Origin: Mycolicibacter senuensis | Lineage (GTDB): Bacteria; Actinomycetota; Actinomycetes; Mycobacteriales; Mycobacteriaceae | Assembly (NCBI RefSeq): GCF_002101885.1 | Contig: NZ_LQPS01000043.1 | Span: 372,001-436,000 of the forward strand | DNA: 64,000 nucleotides | Reading direction: 5' to 3' | In this document: positions 56,321-62,585 of the stretch, one piece after another | Layout of the letters: each line of letters starts with the position of its first letter | Numbering within the stretch: position 1 is the first letter of the stretch | The notes under the pieces: model-generated | The model's database searches: none | What the model saw: the letters and a program-made list of their open reading frames with translations, nothing else | Told to the model about the DNA's origin: nothing | Program-made: the position numbers and the translations under genes

Positions 56321-56971
56321 TCAGCAGGTACCGGAATGGATCTTGGTCAGCAGGGCCGGGTCGGGGAGCCCGGTGGCGTCGGGACGCAGGCCGGCCAGCG
56401 CCGCCTCGATGTCGTCGCTGTGGGTCAGGCTCACGAAATCGCTGCCCACGGCCAGGTCGACGGAGTCGTCGAGGCGGTCGTCGCGGAATAACTCGGTGCA
56501 CGGCGCCACCAGCCACAGCGCCGCAGCGGCGGCCTGTCCCGCCTCGCCGAAGCGGATCTGGCCGTTGCAGTCCAGCCGGCCGTTGGCATAGACCGGGTCG
56601 TTGGCGGCGGTCGGCTGGGCGAAGCCGTCGTCGCGCAGCGCGTCGGCGACGTCGGCGGCCTGTCCGGCGCGGCCGCTGGCGTTGAGGACGCGGGCTTTGA
56701 TGTCGGCCAGTTTGGCCGGGGTGGTGGTGATCATCGCGGCGCGGGGCACCTGGGTGCCCAGTCGCGGCTGGTCGGGTTCGGTGGGCGCCGGCGGTGCGTT
56801 GCACACCGCGACCTCGTGGATGTCGGCCGGTCGGGTCAGCGCCACCGCCCACGCCACCGCGGTCATCAGTGCCAGGACGGCCAGGGCGTAGGCGGCGGGC
56901 CGGTAGTTGCGTCGCCGGAACGGCAGGCCATGCTTGTCGAACTCGGTACCGGAAGTGATTTGCGTGACCAC
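56321..56971 (-). CDS. cei: Envelope integrity protein Cei
   Basis: Cei (Rv2700) is a membrane protein needed for envelope integrity and virulence in M. tuberculosis. The protein has 216 residues. A short cytoplasmic part, one membrane helix (about 27-46) and an extracellular LytR_C-type domain (KARVLNASGRAGQAADVADALRDDGFAQP) are visible, with Cys residues that may form a disulfide. GTG 56971 has a TAGAGT -10 six bases upstream (56978-56983). A perfect CRP site is centred 61.5 bases before that inferred start. Confidence 0.93.
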   Translation of the reverse strand: MVTQITSGTEFDKHGLPFRRRNYRPAAYALAVLALMTAVAWAVALTRPADIHEVAVCNAPPAPTEPDQPRLGTQVPRAAMITTTPAKLADIKARVLNASGRAGQAADVADALRDDGFAQPTAANDPVYANGRLDCNGQIRFGEAGQAAAAALWLVAPCTELFRDDRLDDSVDLAVGSDFVSLTHSDDIEAALAGLRPDATGLPDPALLTKIHSGTC

Positions 56972-56977
56972 GTACGC

Positions 56978-56983
56978 ACTCTA
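56978..56983 (-). promoter_or_regulatory. -10 element of cei (leaderless)
   Basis: TAGAGT on the minus strand is followed by 6 bases and the cei GTG. With this start, the CRP site falls at -61.5. Confidence 0.5.
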
Positions 56984-57024
56984 GAGGGCGCGGACGACCG
57001 AGATGAGCGTGGTCAGCAAGGTGA

Positions 57025-57040
57025 TGTGACGTAAATCACA
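57025..57040. promoter_or_regulatory. CRP (Rv3676-type) binding site
   Basis: TGTGA-CGTAAA-TCACA matches the TGTGA-N6-TCACA consensus without a mismatch. It lies between cei and the DUF4193 gene: centred at -61.5 of cei and 109 bases before the DUF4193 start codon. Confidence 0.85.
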
Positions 57041-57141
57041 CATGATCTTGGCGTGATCCGGGCACGAATCATTTGGTGGATGCGTTCGACGCTGGTACAA
57101 AGCTCGCGCAGGGTTACCGAGGGGACTGAGGGGAGAAGACG

Positions 57142-57444
57142 ATGGCTACCGACTACGACGCCCCGCGGCGCACCGAGACCGACGACGTTTCTGAGGACTC
57201 GCTCGAGGAGCTCAAAGCGCGGCGGAACGAGGCGCAATCCGCCGTGGTCGACGTCGATGAATCGGAATCGGCCGAGTCCTTCGAACTGCCCGGAGCCGAC
57301 CTGTCCGGCGAAGAGTTGTCGGTGCGCGTCGTGCCCAAGCAGGCCGACGAGTTCACCTGCTCAAGCTGTTTTCTGGTTCAGCACCGCAGCCGGCTGGCCA
57401 GCGAGAAGAACGGTGTGATGATCTGCACCGACTGCGCGGCCTGA
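57142..57444 (+). CDS. DUF4193 zinc-ribbon protein
   Basis: The protein has 100 residues. The first part is acidic (DVDESESAESFELPG), and the C-terminal half has VVPKQADEFTCSSCFLVQHRSRLASEKNGVMICTDCAA, with CSSC and CTDC probably binding zinc. It corresponds to Rv2699c. The family is common in actinobacteria and unknown in function. The ATG at 57142 follows GGGGAGAAG. It may share the CRP site with the divergent cei gene. Confidence 0.9.
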   Translation: MATDYDAPRRTETDDVSEDSLEELKARRNEAQSAVVDVDESESAESFELPGADLSGEELSVRVVPKQADEFTCSSCFLVQHRSRLASEKNGVMICTDCAA

Positions 57445-57457
57445 TCCGGACCGACCC

Positions 57458-57943
57458 TCAACCCTGCAAGGCCGCCAGCACCCGCTGTGGATGACGGCAA
57501 CTGACCAGCCAGTACGGCGTCGGGTCGTCCGGATCGTCGAGCACGACCAGCACCATCGGCCCCACCCAGCCGCGATGCACGACGTAGGCCGCCGGATCGA
57601 GTTGGCGGCCTAGCGCCGCCGACTTGGCCGACTGCGGGACCTCCGCGGAACGGGCGATCACGCCGGCCGGCAGGTGCGCCTCGCCCACCCAGAGTTGGAC
57701 CTCGCCGCCGGTTTCGATGACGCGGACCTGGATGCGGCCCAACCACAGCAGGGCGGCCACGGTGATCGCGAAGAACACCGCGAACGGCAGCCAGCCCGGC
57801 AGGCTGCGCAGCCCCAGCCGTACCTCGTAGGCCATCAGCCCGTTGCCCACGAACCCCAGCGGCCACCACCACCAGGGCACCCACAGTTGCTCGCGGTACC
57901 GCACGGTTTGTGACGCCCGGTGGTTCACACGCGATCCCGACAT
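57458..57943 (-). CDS. DUF3093 membrane protein
   Basis: The protein has 161 residues. Two adjacent membrane segments (about 22-36, 45-62) are preceded by QTVRYREQLWVPWWWWPLGF, and the C-terminal domain has the DUF3093 end YWLVSCRHPQRVLAAL. It corresponds to Rv2698. Function is unknown. ATG 57943 has a TACTCT -10 seven bases upstream. That element overlaps the dut -10 by two bases on the other strand. Confidence 0.85.
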   Translation of the reverse strand: MSGSRVNHRASQTVRYREQLWVPWWWWPLGFVGNGLMAYEVRLGLRSLPGWLPFAVFFAITVAALLWLGRIQVRVIETGGEVQLWVGEAHLPAGVIARSAEVPQSAKSAALGRQLDPAAYVVHRGWVGPMVLVVLDDPDDPTPYWLVSCRHPQRVLAALQG

Positions 57944-57950
57944 CCGGTTA

Positions 57951-57960
57951 AGAGTAGTCT
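57951..57960. promoter_or_regulatory. Overlapping divergent -10 elements of dut and DUF3093 gene
   Basis: AGAGTAGTCT holds TAGTCT (57955-57960) for dut on the plus strand and, reversed, TACTCT (57951-57956) for the DUF3093 gene on the minus strand. They overlap at 57955-57956. Each is 7 or 8 bases from its start codon, so only one polymerase can probably bind at a time. Confidence 0.6.
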
Positions 57961-57968
57961 TGCGCCTC

Positions 57969-58433
57969 GTGTCGCCCAGTCTCGCGGTTGTTCGCCTGGA
58001 TCCTGATCTCCCGTTGCCGAGCCGTGCCCATGACGGTGACGCCGGCGTCGACCTGTACAGCGCGGTCGATGTCGAGTTGGCCCCGGGCCGGCGTGCGCTG
58101 GTGCCGACCGGTATCGCGGTGGCGATTCCGTTCGGCATGGTCGGCCTGGTGCATCCGCGTTCGGGTCTGGCTGCGAGGGTGGGTCTTTCGATCGTCAACA
58201 GTCCGGGAACGATCGACGCGGGTTACCGCGGTGAGGTTAAGGTGGCGTTGATCAACCTGGACCCGGCGACCCCGATCGAGATCCACCGGGGGGACCGGAT
58301 CGCCCAGCTGGTGGTGCAGCGGGTCGAGTTGCCAGAACTGGTCGAGGTGACTTCGTTCGACGAGGCCGGCCTGGCCGGAACCACCCGGGGCGGCGACGGC
58401 CACGGCTCGTCGGGCGGGCACGCGAGTTTGTGA
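57969..58433 (+). CDS. dut: dUTP diphosphatase
   Basis: Dut hydrolyses dUTP to dUMP, preventing uracil incorporation and feeding thymidylate synthesis by ThyX. The protein has 154 residues, as in M. tuberculosis. The five family motifs are present: DAGVDLYSA, PRSGLA, GTIDAGYRGEVKV, RGDRIAQLVVQRV and the C-terminal GGDGHGSSGG. GTG 57969 has TAGTCT 8 bases upstream. It is divergent from DUF3093 and shares the promoter. Confidence 0.96.
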   Translation: MSPSLAVVRLDPDLPLPSRAHDGDAGVDLYSAVDVELAPGRRALVPTGIAVAIPFGMVGLVHPRSGLAARVGLSIVNSPGTIDAGYRGEVKVALINLDPATPIEIHRGDRIAQLVVQRVELPELVEVTSFDEAGLAGTTRGGDGHGSSGGHASL

Positions 58434-58484
58434 CGGCTTGTGACGGGCTCGTGACGGCAGAAGTGATGAAGATGGGCGGCTGTG

Positions 58485-59270
58485 ATGGCATTCGGTAGGG
58501 GCAAGAGCAAGGCGGGCGCCGACGAGCCGACGCGCGCCGAGCCGGCACCCGGGGACGTGGCGGACTTCGACGGGGACGCGGGCGAGGAGCTCGAGGGCCC
58601 GTTCGACATCGAGGATTTCGACGACCCGGCGGCCGCGGCGACGGCCCGCCTCGACCTGGGTTCGGTGTTGGTGCCGATGCCCGCGGGCGCTCAGGTCCAG
58701 GTCGAGCTCAGTGAGGCGGGTGTGCCCAGCGCGGTCTGGCTGGTGACGCCCAACGGCCGGTTCAACATCGCCGCCTACGCCGCGCCCAAGTCGGCGGGGC
58801 TGTGGCGTGAGGTCGCCGCCGAGCTTGCCGAGGCGCTGCGGCGGGACTCCGCGAGCGTCAGCGTCATCGACGGCCCGTTCGGCCGGGAGGTGGTCGGATC
58901 GGCGACCGGTGCGGTCCGGTTCATCGGAGTCGACGGCTACCGCTGGATGGTGCGGTGCGTGGTCAACGGCCCACACGAGTCGATGGAGGCGCTCTCCCAG
59001 CAGGCGCGAGATGCCCTGGCCGACACCGTGGTCCGGCGCGGCGACACTCCGCTGCCGGTGCGTACCCCGTTGCCGGTGCAGCTGCCCGAGCCGATGGCCG
59101 AGCAGTTGCGTGCCGCCGCGGCCGCCAGGGGCGCGGCGCCCGGTGGTGGTCAGCAGCCCGGGGGAGTCCAGCCCGGCCCCGGCGGGGATGTGCCGCCGCC
59201 CGCGCCGACCGCTCGCCGCAGCGCGGAGGGGTCCGCGATGCAGCAGTTGCGCACTATCACCGGCGGTTAG
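58485..59270 (+). CDS. DUF3710 protein
   Basis: The protein has 261 residues. An acidic N-terminus (about 15-48) precedes the DUF3710 domain: LDLGSVLVPMPAGAQVQVELSEAGVPSAVWLVTPNGRFNIAAYAAPKSAGLWREVAAELAEALR, then RWMVRCVVNGPHE. The tail is Ala/Pro/Gly-rich. It corresponds to Rv2696c, next to dut in M. tuberculosis. ATG 58485 is preferred to GTG 58482. Function is unknown. Confidence 0.88.
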   Translation: MAFGRGKSKAGADEPTRAEPAPGDVADFDGDAGEELEGPFDIEDFDDPAAAATARLDLGSVLVPMPAGAQVQVELSEAGVPSAVWLVTPNGRFNIAAYAAPKSAGLWREVAAELAEALRRDSASVSVIDGPFGREVVGSATGAVRFIGVDGYRWMVRCVVNGPHESMEALSQQARDALADTVVRRGDTPLPVRTPLPVQLPEPMAEQLRAAAAARGAAPGGGQQPGGVQPGPGGDVPPPAPTARRSAEGSAMQQLRTITGG

Positions 59271-59281
59271 CTGGCTGTAGG

Positions 59282-60043
59282 TCAGCCCGCCGCGGTGATC
59301 AGTGCCGTCAGGCACGCGTCGCCCAGGGCGGCCGGGTCAGCACCGATCTGTGCCAGCGTCACCGTGCGCAGCGCGGCCCGTGGCGCGGCCGAGACCCACT
59401 CGGTGGCCGTCCGCAACGGATGAACCGGGTCGTCGACGGCCGCGGTCACGCCCAACGGCACCGGCAGCGTCGCCAGCTCGGCGAGGGTCGGTGCCGTGTA
59501 GGCCGCCGCCTGCTCCAGCGCGTCGGGCAGCAGCGGCCACTGGGCGGTCCAGGAGCGGGTCAGCTCGTCGCCGAGCCAGCCGGGGCTGGACGCCCGCATG
59601 CGGGCCACCACGGCCGGCAGGCCGTCACGGCGCAGCTCGTCGGCGCTGAGGCGGGCGGCGTGGGCGGCCGGTGCGTCATCGGGGGCGCCGGTCCACGCCG
59701 GCAGCGCGGCCAGCACCCCGCGCGCCCGGCGAGGATGCCGCAGCGCCCACGCGGTCGCCACCGCCGCGCCGATCGACACGCCGCCGGCGATGATCGGAAC
59801 ACCGCGTGATGCCGCGGCGTCCAATGCGGCCAGGTAGCCCTCGACGAGACCGTCGGGCTGTGGCCGGTGGGCCACCAATTCGGCGCCCACCTGCCGCAAC
59901 GCGCGCGAAAACACCCGGTGAATGTAGTCGTCGTCGGATCCGGTCCCCGGCAGCAGGACTGCCGTCACGCCGCGCAAATCGAATGCCACCCCTAGATGGT
60001 GCCGGGTGCTGCCCGCCACCCCGTAGGCCGGTCGTTGTGGCAT
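59282..60043 (-). CDS. Alpha/beta-hydrolase-like protein
   Basis: The protein has 253 residues. The nucleophile elbow GGVSIGAAVA (GxSxG, about 87-96) and the C-terminal VPLGVTAAVDDPVHPL, which would carry the acid, fit a serine hydrolase of the alpha/beta fold. The catalytic histidine is not certain; a conserved-looking His lies in DDPVHPLR. It corresponds to Rv2695. Substrate unknown. It is divergent from the OB-fold gene, with 53 bases between them. Confidence 0.8.
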   Translation of the reverse strand: MPQRPAYGVAGSTRHHLGVAFDLRGVTAVLLPGTGSDDDYIHRVFSRALRQVGAELVAHRPQPDGLVEGYLAALDAAASRGVPIIAGGVSIGAAVATAWALRHPRRARGVLAALPAWTGAPDDAPAAHAARLSADELRRDGLPAVVARMRASSPGWLGDELTRSWTAQWPLLPDALEQAAAYTAPTLAELATLPVPLGVTAAVDDPVHPLRTATEWVSAAPRAALRTVTLAQIGADPAALGDACLTALITAAG

Positions 60044-60096
60044 TAGGTAATCAACAGGTCTACCCTAGCGTGCGCACACAACTGAGGGAGAGTGCA

Positions 60097-60468
60097 ATGG
60101 CTGCGCCCAAAGGCTACCTGCGCCGGCTGACTCGGAGACTGACGGAAGACCCCGAGCTGCGCGATGTCGAGGAATTGTCCGACGAGGCGCTCAACACCGG
60201 CGCGCAGCGCGCCATCGACTGCGAACGCGGTCAAGAGGTCACCATGGTCGGGGTGCTGCGCAGCGTGGAAGCCAACGCCAAGGGCTGCGTGGGCGGGGTC
60301 CGCGCCGAGCTGTTCGACGGCACCGACACCGTGACGCTGGTATGGCTGGGGCAGCGCCGCATTCCCGGAATCGACTCGGGCCGCACCCTGCGGGTACACG
60401 GCCGGCTCGGAAAACTCGACAGCGGCTGCAAAGCAATTTACAACCCCCACTACGAAATCCAGCAGTGA
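60097..60468 (+). CDS. OB-fold nucleic-acid-binding protein
   Basis: The protein has 123 residues. It begins MAAPKGYLRRLTRRLTEDPELRDVEELSDEA, and the OB fold follows with VTMVGVLRSVEANAKGCVGGVRAELFDGTDTVTLVWLGQRRIPGIDSGRTLRVHGRL. It corresponds to Rv2694c, resembling the OB-fold part of RecG-like or AsnRS-type domains. It may bind RNA or DNA; no partner is known. The ATG follows GAGGGAG. TACCCT at 60061-60066 may be its -10. The stop overlaps the DUF3159 start. Confidence 0.85.
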   Translation: MAAPKGYLRRLTRRLTEDPELRDVEELSDEALNTGAQRAIDCERGQEVTMVGVLRSVEANAKGCVGGVRAELFDGTDTVTLVWLGQRRIPGIDSGRTLRVHGRLGKLDSGCKAIYNPHYEIQQ

Positions 60469-61166
60469 CGGCCGGAGACCGTCAGGCCGGTGTGACGATG
60501 ACCGATGACTTCGGCCCCCAGGGGCCGCAGCGGCTGCTGGACCAGATCGGCGGCGTGGCCGGACTGATCTACTCGTCGCTGCCGATCGTGGTGTTCGTGC
60601 CGACCTCCAGCGTCTTCGGGTTGCGCGCCGCCGTGATGGCGGCGCTGGGGGTGGCCGCGGCGGTGCTGGCCTGGCGGCTCATCCGCCGGGAATCCACCCA
60701 GCCGGCGGTGTCGGGGTTCTTCGGGGTGGCGGTCTGCGCCCTGATCGCCTACCTGATGGGCGACTCCAAAGGGTATTTCGTGCTCGGCATCTGGACGTCG
60801 CTGGGATGGGCACTGGTCTTCGCCGGATCCATCCTGATCCGCCGCCCGGCGGTCGGTTACATCTGGAGCTGGGCCAGCGGGCAGGGCCGGGCCTGGCGCG
60901 GGGTGCGGGCGGCGGTCTACGCCTACGACGTCGCGACGCTGATCTGGGTGCTGGTGTTCGGTTCCCGGTTCGTGGTGCAGCGGCTGCTCTACGACGCCGG
61001 CCAGACCGGGTGGCTGGGGGTGGCCCGCATCGCCATGGGCTGGCCGCTGACCGCGCTGGCGGCGGTGATGACCTACCTGGCGGTCAAATACGTGCAGCGG
61101 GTACTGGACGACCAGCCCGGCCCGGACGCAGCTGACGACCGCGAACCCCGGTCAGTGCGGCGGTAG
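60465..61166 (+). CDS. DUF3159 membrane protein
   Basis: The protein has 233 residues with about six membrane helices and the DUF3159 pattern: GVAGLIYSSLPIVVFVPTSSVFGLRAAVMAALGVAAAVLAWRLIRRE and KGYFVLGIWTSLGWALVFAGSILIRRPAVGYIW. It corresponds to Rv2693c. Function unknown; the family is often near ceoBC and OB-fold genes. GTG 60465 overlaps the previous stop (GTGA). The last 15 bases overlap the convergent ceoC end. Confidence 0.87.
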   Translation: MTAGDRQAGVTMTDDFGPQGPQRLLDQIGGVAGLIYSSLPIVVFVPTSSVFGLRAAVMAALGVAAAVLAWRLIRRESTQPAVSGFFGVAVCALIAYLMGDSKGYFVLGIWTSLGWALVFAGSILIRRPAVGYIWSWASGQGRAWRGVRAAVYAYDVATLIWVLVFGSRFVVQRLLYDAGQTGWLGVARIAMGWPLTALAAVMTYLAVKYVQRVLDDQPGPDAADDREPRSVRR

Positions 61167-61814
61167 CAGCAGCCCGCGCAGTGCGTCCTCGACGCCGGTG
61201 GACGCGACGAACAGCAACTCGTCGCCGCCCTCCAGCGGCTCGTCGTCCTGCGGCACGATCACCCGGGTGCCGCGCAGGATCGTCACCAGTGCGGCGTCGC
61301 GGGGCAGCGTCAGCTTGCGCACCGGTTTTCCGCCCCACGGCGTGTCGTCGGGCAGCGTGATCTCCAGCAGGTTGCTGTCGCTCTTGCGGAACTCCATGAG
61401 CCGCACCAGATCACCGACCGCGACGGCCTCTTCGACCAGCGAGGCCAGCATCCGCGGCGTCGACACCGCCACGTCCACGCCCCAGGCGTCGGTGAACAGC
61501 CATTCGTTGCGGGGATCGTTGACCCGGGCCACCACCCGGGGCACGGCGAATTCGGTTTTGGCCAGCAGCGACAGCACCACATTGACCTTGTCGTCGCCGG
61601 TGGCCGCGATGACGACGTCGAAGTCCTCCAGGTGCACCGATTCCAGCAGACTCAACTCGCAGGCGTCACCGAGATGCCACTGCGCCTCGGCGATCTCGTC
61701 GACGTCGATGTGCTCGGGATTGCGCTCGATCAGCGTCACCTGGTGCTCGCTTTCGAGCAGTTCCCGGGCGATCGACCGGCCGACGGCACCGGCTCCGGCC
61801 ACCGCGACCTTCAC
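61152..61814 (-). CDS. ceoC: TrkA-type potassium uptake regulator CeoC
   Basis: CeoC is an RCK-type cytoplasmic subunit of a Trk potassium system. The protein has 220 residues. The Rossmann part has VAVAGAGAVGRSIARELLESEHQVTLIERNP, and a C-terminal RCK_C domain follows. The binding loop for NAD(H) or nucleotide is intact (GAGAVG). It overlaps ceoB by 4 bases (ATGA). The paired short RCK subunits match the CeoB/CeoC pair of M. tuberculosis (Rv2691-Rv2692). Confidence 0.93.
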   Translation of the reverse strand: MKVAVAGAGAVGRSIARELLESEHQVTLIERNPEHIDVDEIAEAQWHLGDACELSLLESVHLEDFDVVIAATGDDKVNVVLSLLAKTEFAVPRVVARVNDPRNEWLFTDAWGVDVAVSTPRMLASLVEEAVAVGDLVRLMEFRKSDSNLLEITLPDDTPWGGKPVRKLTLPRDAALVTILRGTRVIVPQDDEPLEGGDELLFVASTGVEDALRGLLLPPH

Positions 61815-62482
61815 GGGTCCAGGTCCTCGCTCGGCGGCAGCGCGGCGATCGCCATCGCCTCGGCGACACGGCCCGACACCGCGACGATGTACACCTGGTC
61901 GCTGGCCTGGATGACGGTCTTGGGTTCGGGCAGGATGCCGGTGCCGAACCGGATCAGGAACGCCACCCGAGCGCTGACGGCCGCCTCGAGGTCGGTGACC
62001 GGGCGGCCGATCCAGTCCTCGTGCAGCACCACCTCGGCCACCGCGACGGTGCCGGTCGGGTCACGCCATTTGGTCGTCTCGCTCTCCCGGGTCAGCGCGT
62101 CGAGCAGCCGGTCGGTGGTCCAGGGCACGGTGGCGATGGTCGGAATCCCGAGACGCTCGTAGACGGCGGCCCGCTTAGCGTCGTAGATCCGGGCGACCAC
62201 CCGCGCCACGCCGAACGTCTCGCGGGCCAGCCGGGCGGCGATGATGTTGGAGTTGTCACCCGAGGAGACCGCGGCGAACGCGCCGGCCTCCTCGATGCCG
62301 GCGCGCAGCAGCACGTCGCGGTCGAAACCCATGCCCAGCACCCGTTCGCCGTTGAATTCCGGGCTGAGCCGGTTGAATGCGGCGGTGTCGCGGTCGATGA
62401 TGGCGACCTCATGGCCGATCCGGGACAGTCCGTCGGCAACCGAGGCGCCCACCCGGCCGCACCCCATCACAACTACCCGCAC
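61811..62482 (-). CDS. ceoB: TrkA-type potassium uptake regulator CeoB
   Basis: CeoB is the partner of CeoC. The protein has 223 residues. The dinucleotide motif GCGRVGASVADGLSRIGHEVAIIDRD and an RCK_C domain are present. GTG 62482 (VRVVVMGCG) matches the M. tuberculosis start from memory and lies 9 bases after AAAGG; GTG 62488 is an alternative. A membrane permease gene is divergent from it. No Trk membrane subunit is seen within the window. Confidence 0.93.
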   Translation of the reverse strand: MRVVVMGCGRVGASVADGLSRIGHEVAIIDRDTAAFNRLSPEFNGERVLGMGFDRDVLLRAGIEEAGAFAAVSSGDNSNIIAARLARETFGVARVVARIYDAKRAAVYERLGIPTIATVPWTTDRLLDALTRESETTKWRDPTGTVAVAEVVLHEDWIGRPVTDLEAAVSARVAFLIRFGTGILPEPKTVIQASDQVYIVAVSGRVAEAMAIAALPPSEDLDP

Positions 62483-62571
62483 GTGCACGATCCTTTCGGC
62501 TGGTTTCGACTGGTTCTCGACTGCAGTCGTGCCCGTATCCGGTGAACGCTACCGCCAGCGCCGGCCTGGCT

Positions 62572-62577
62572 TACCCT
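62572..62577 (+). promoter_or_regulatory. -10 element of APC permease gene (leaderless)
   Basis: TACCCT is followed by 8 bases and the GTG at 62586. Confidence 0.45.
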
Positions 62578-62585
62578 TGGCTCTC

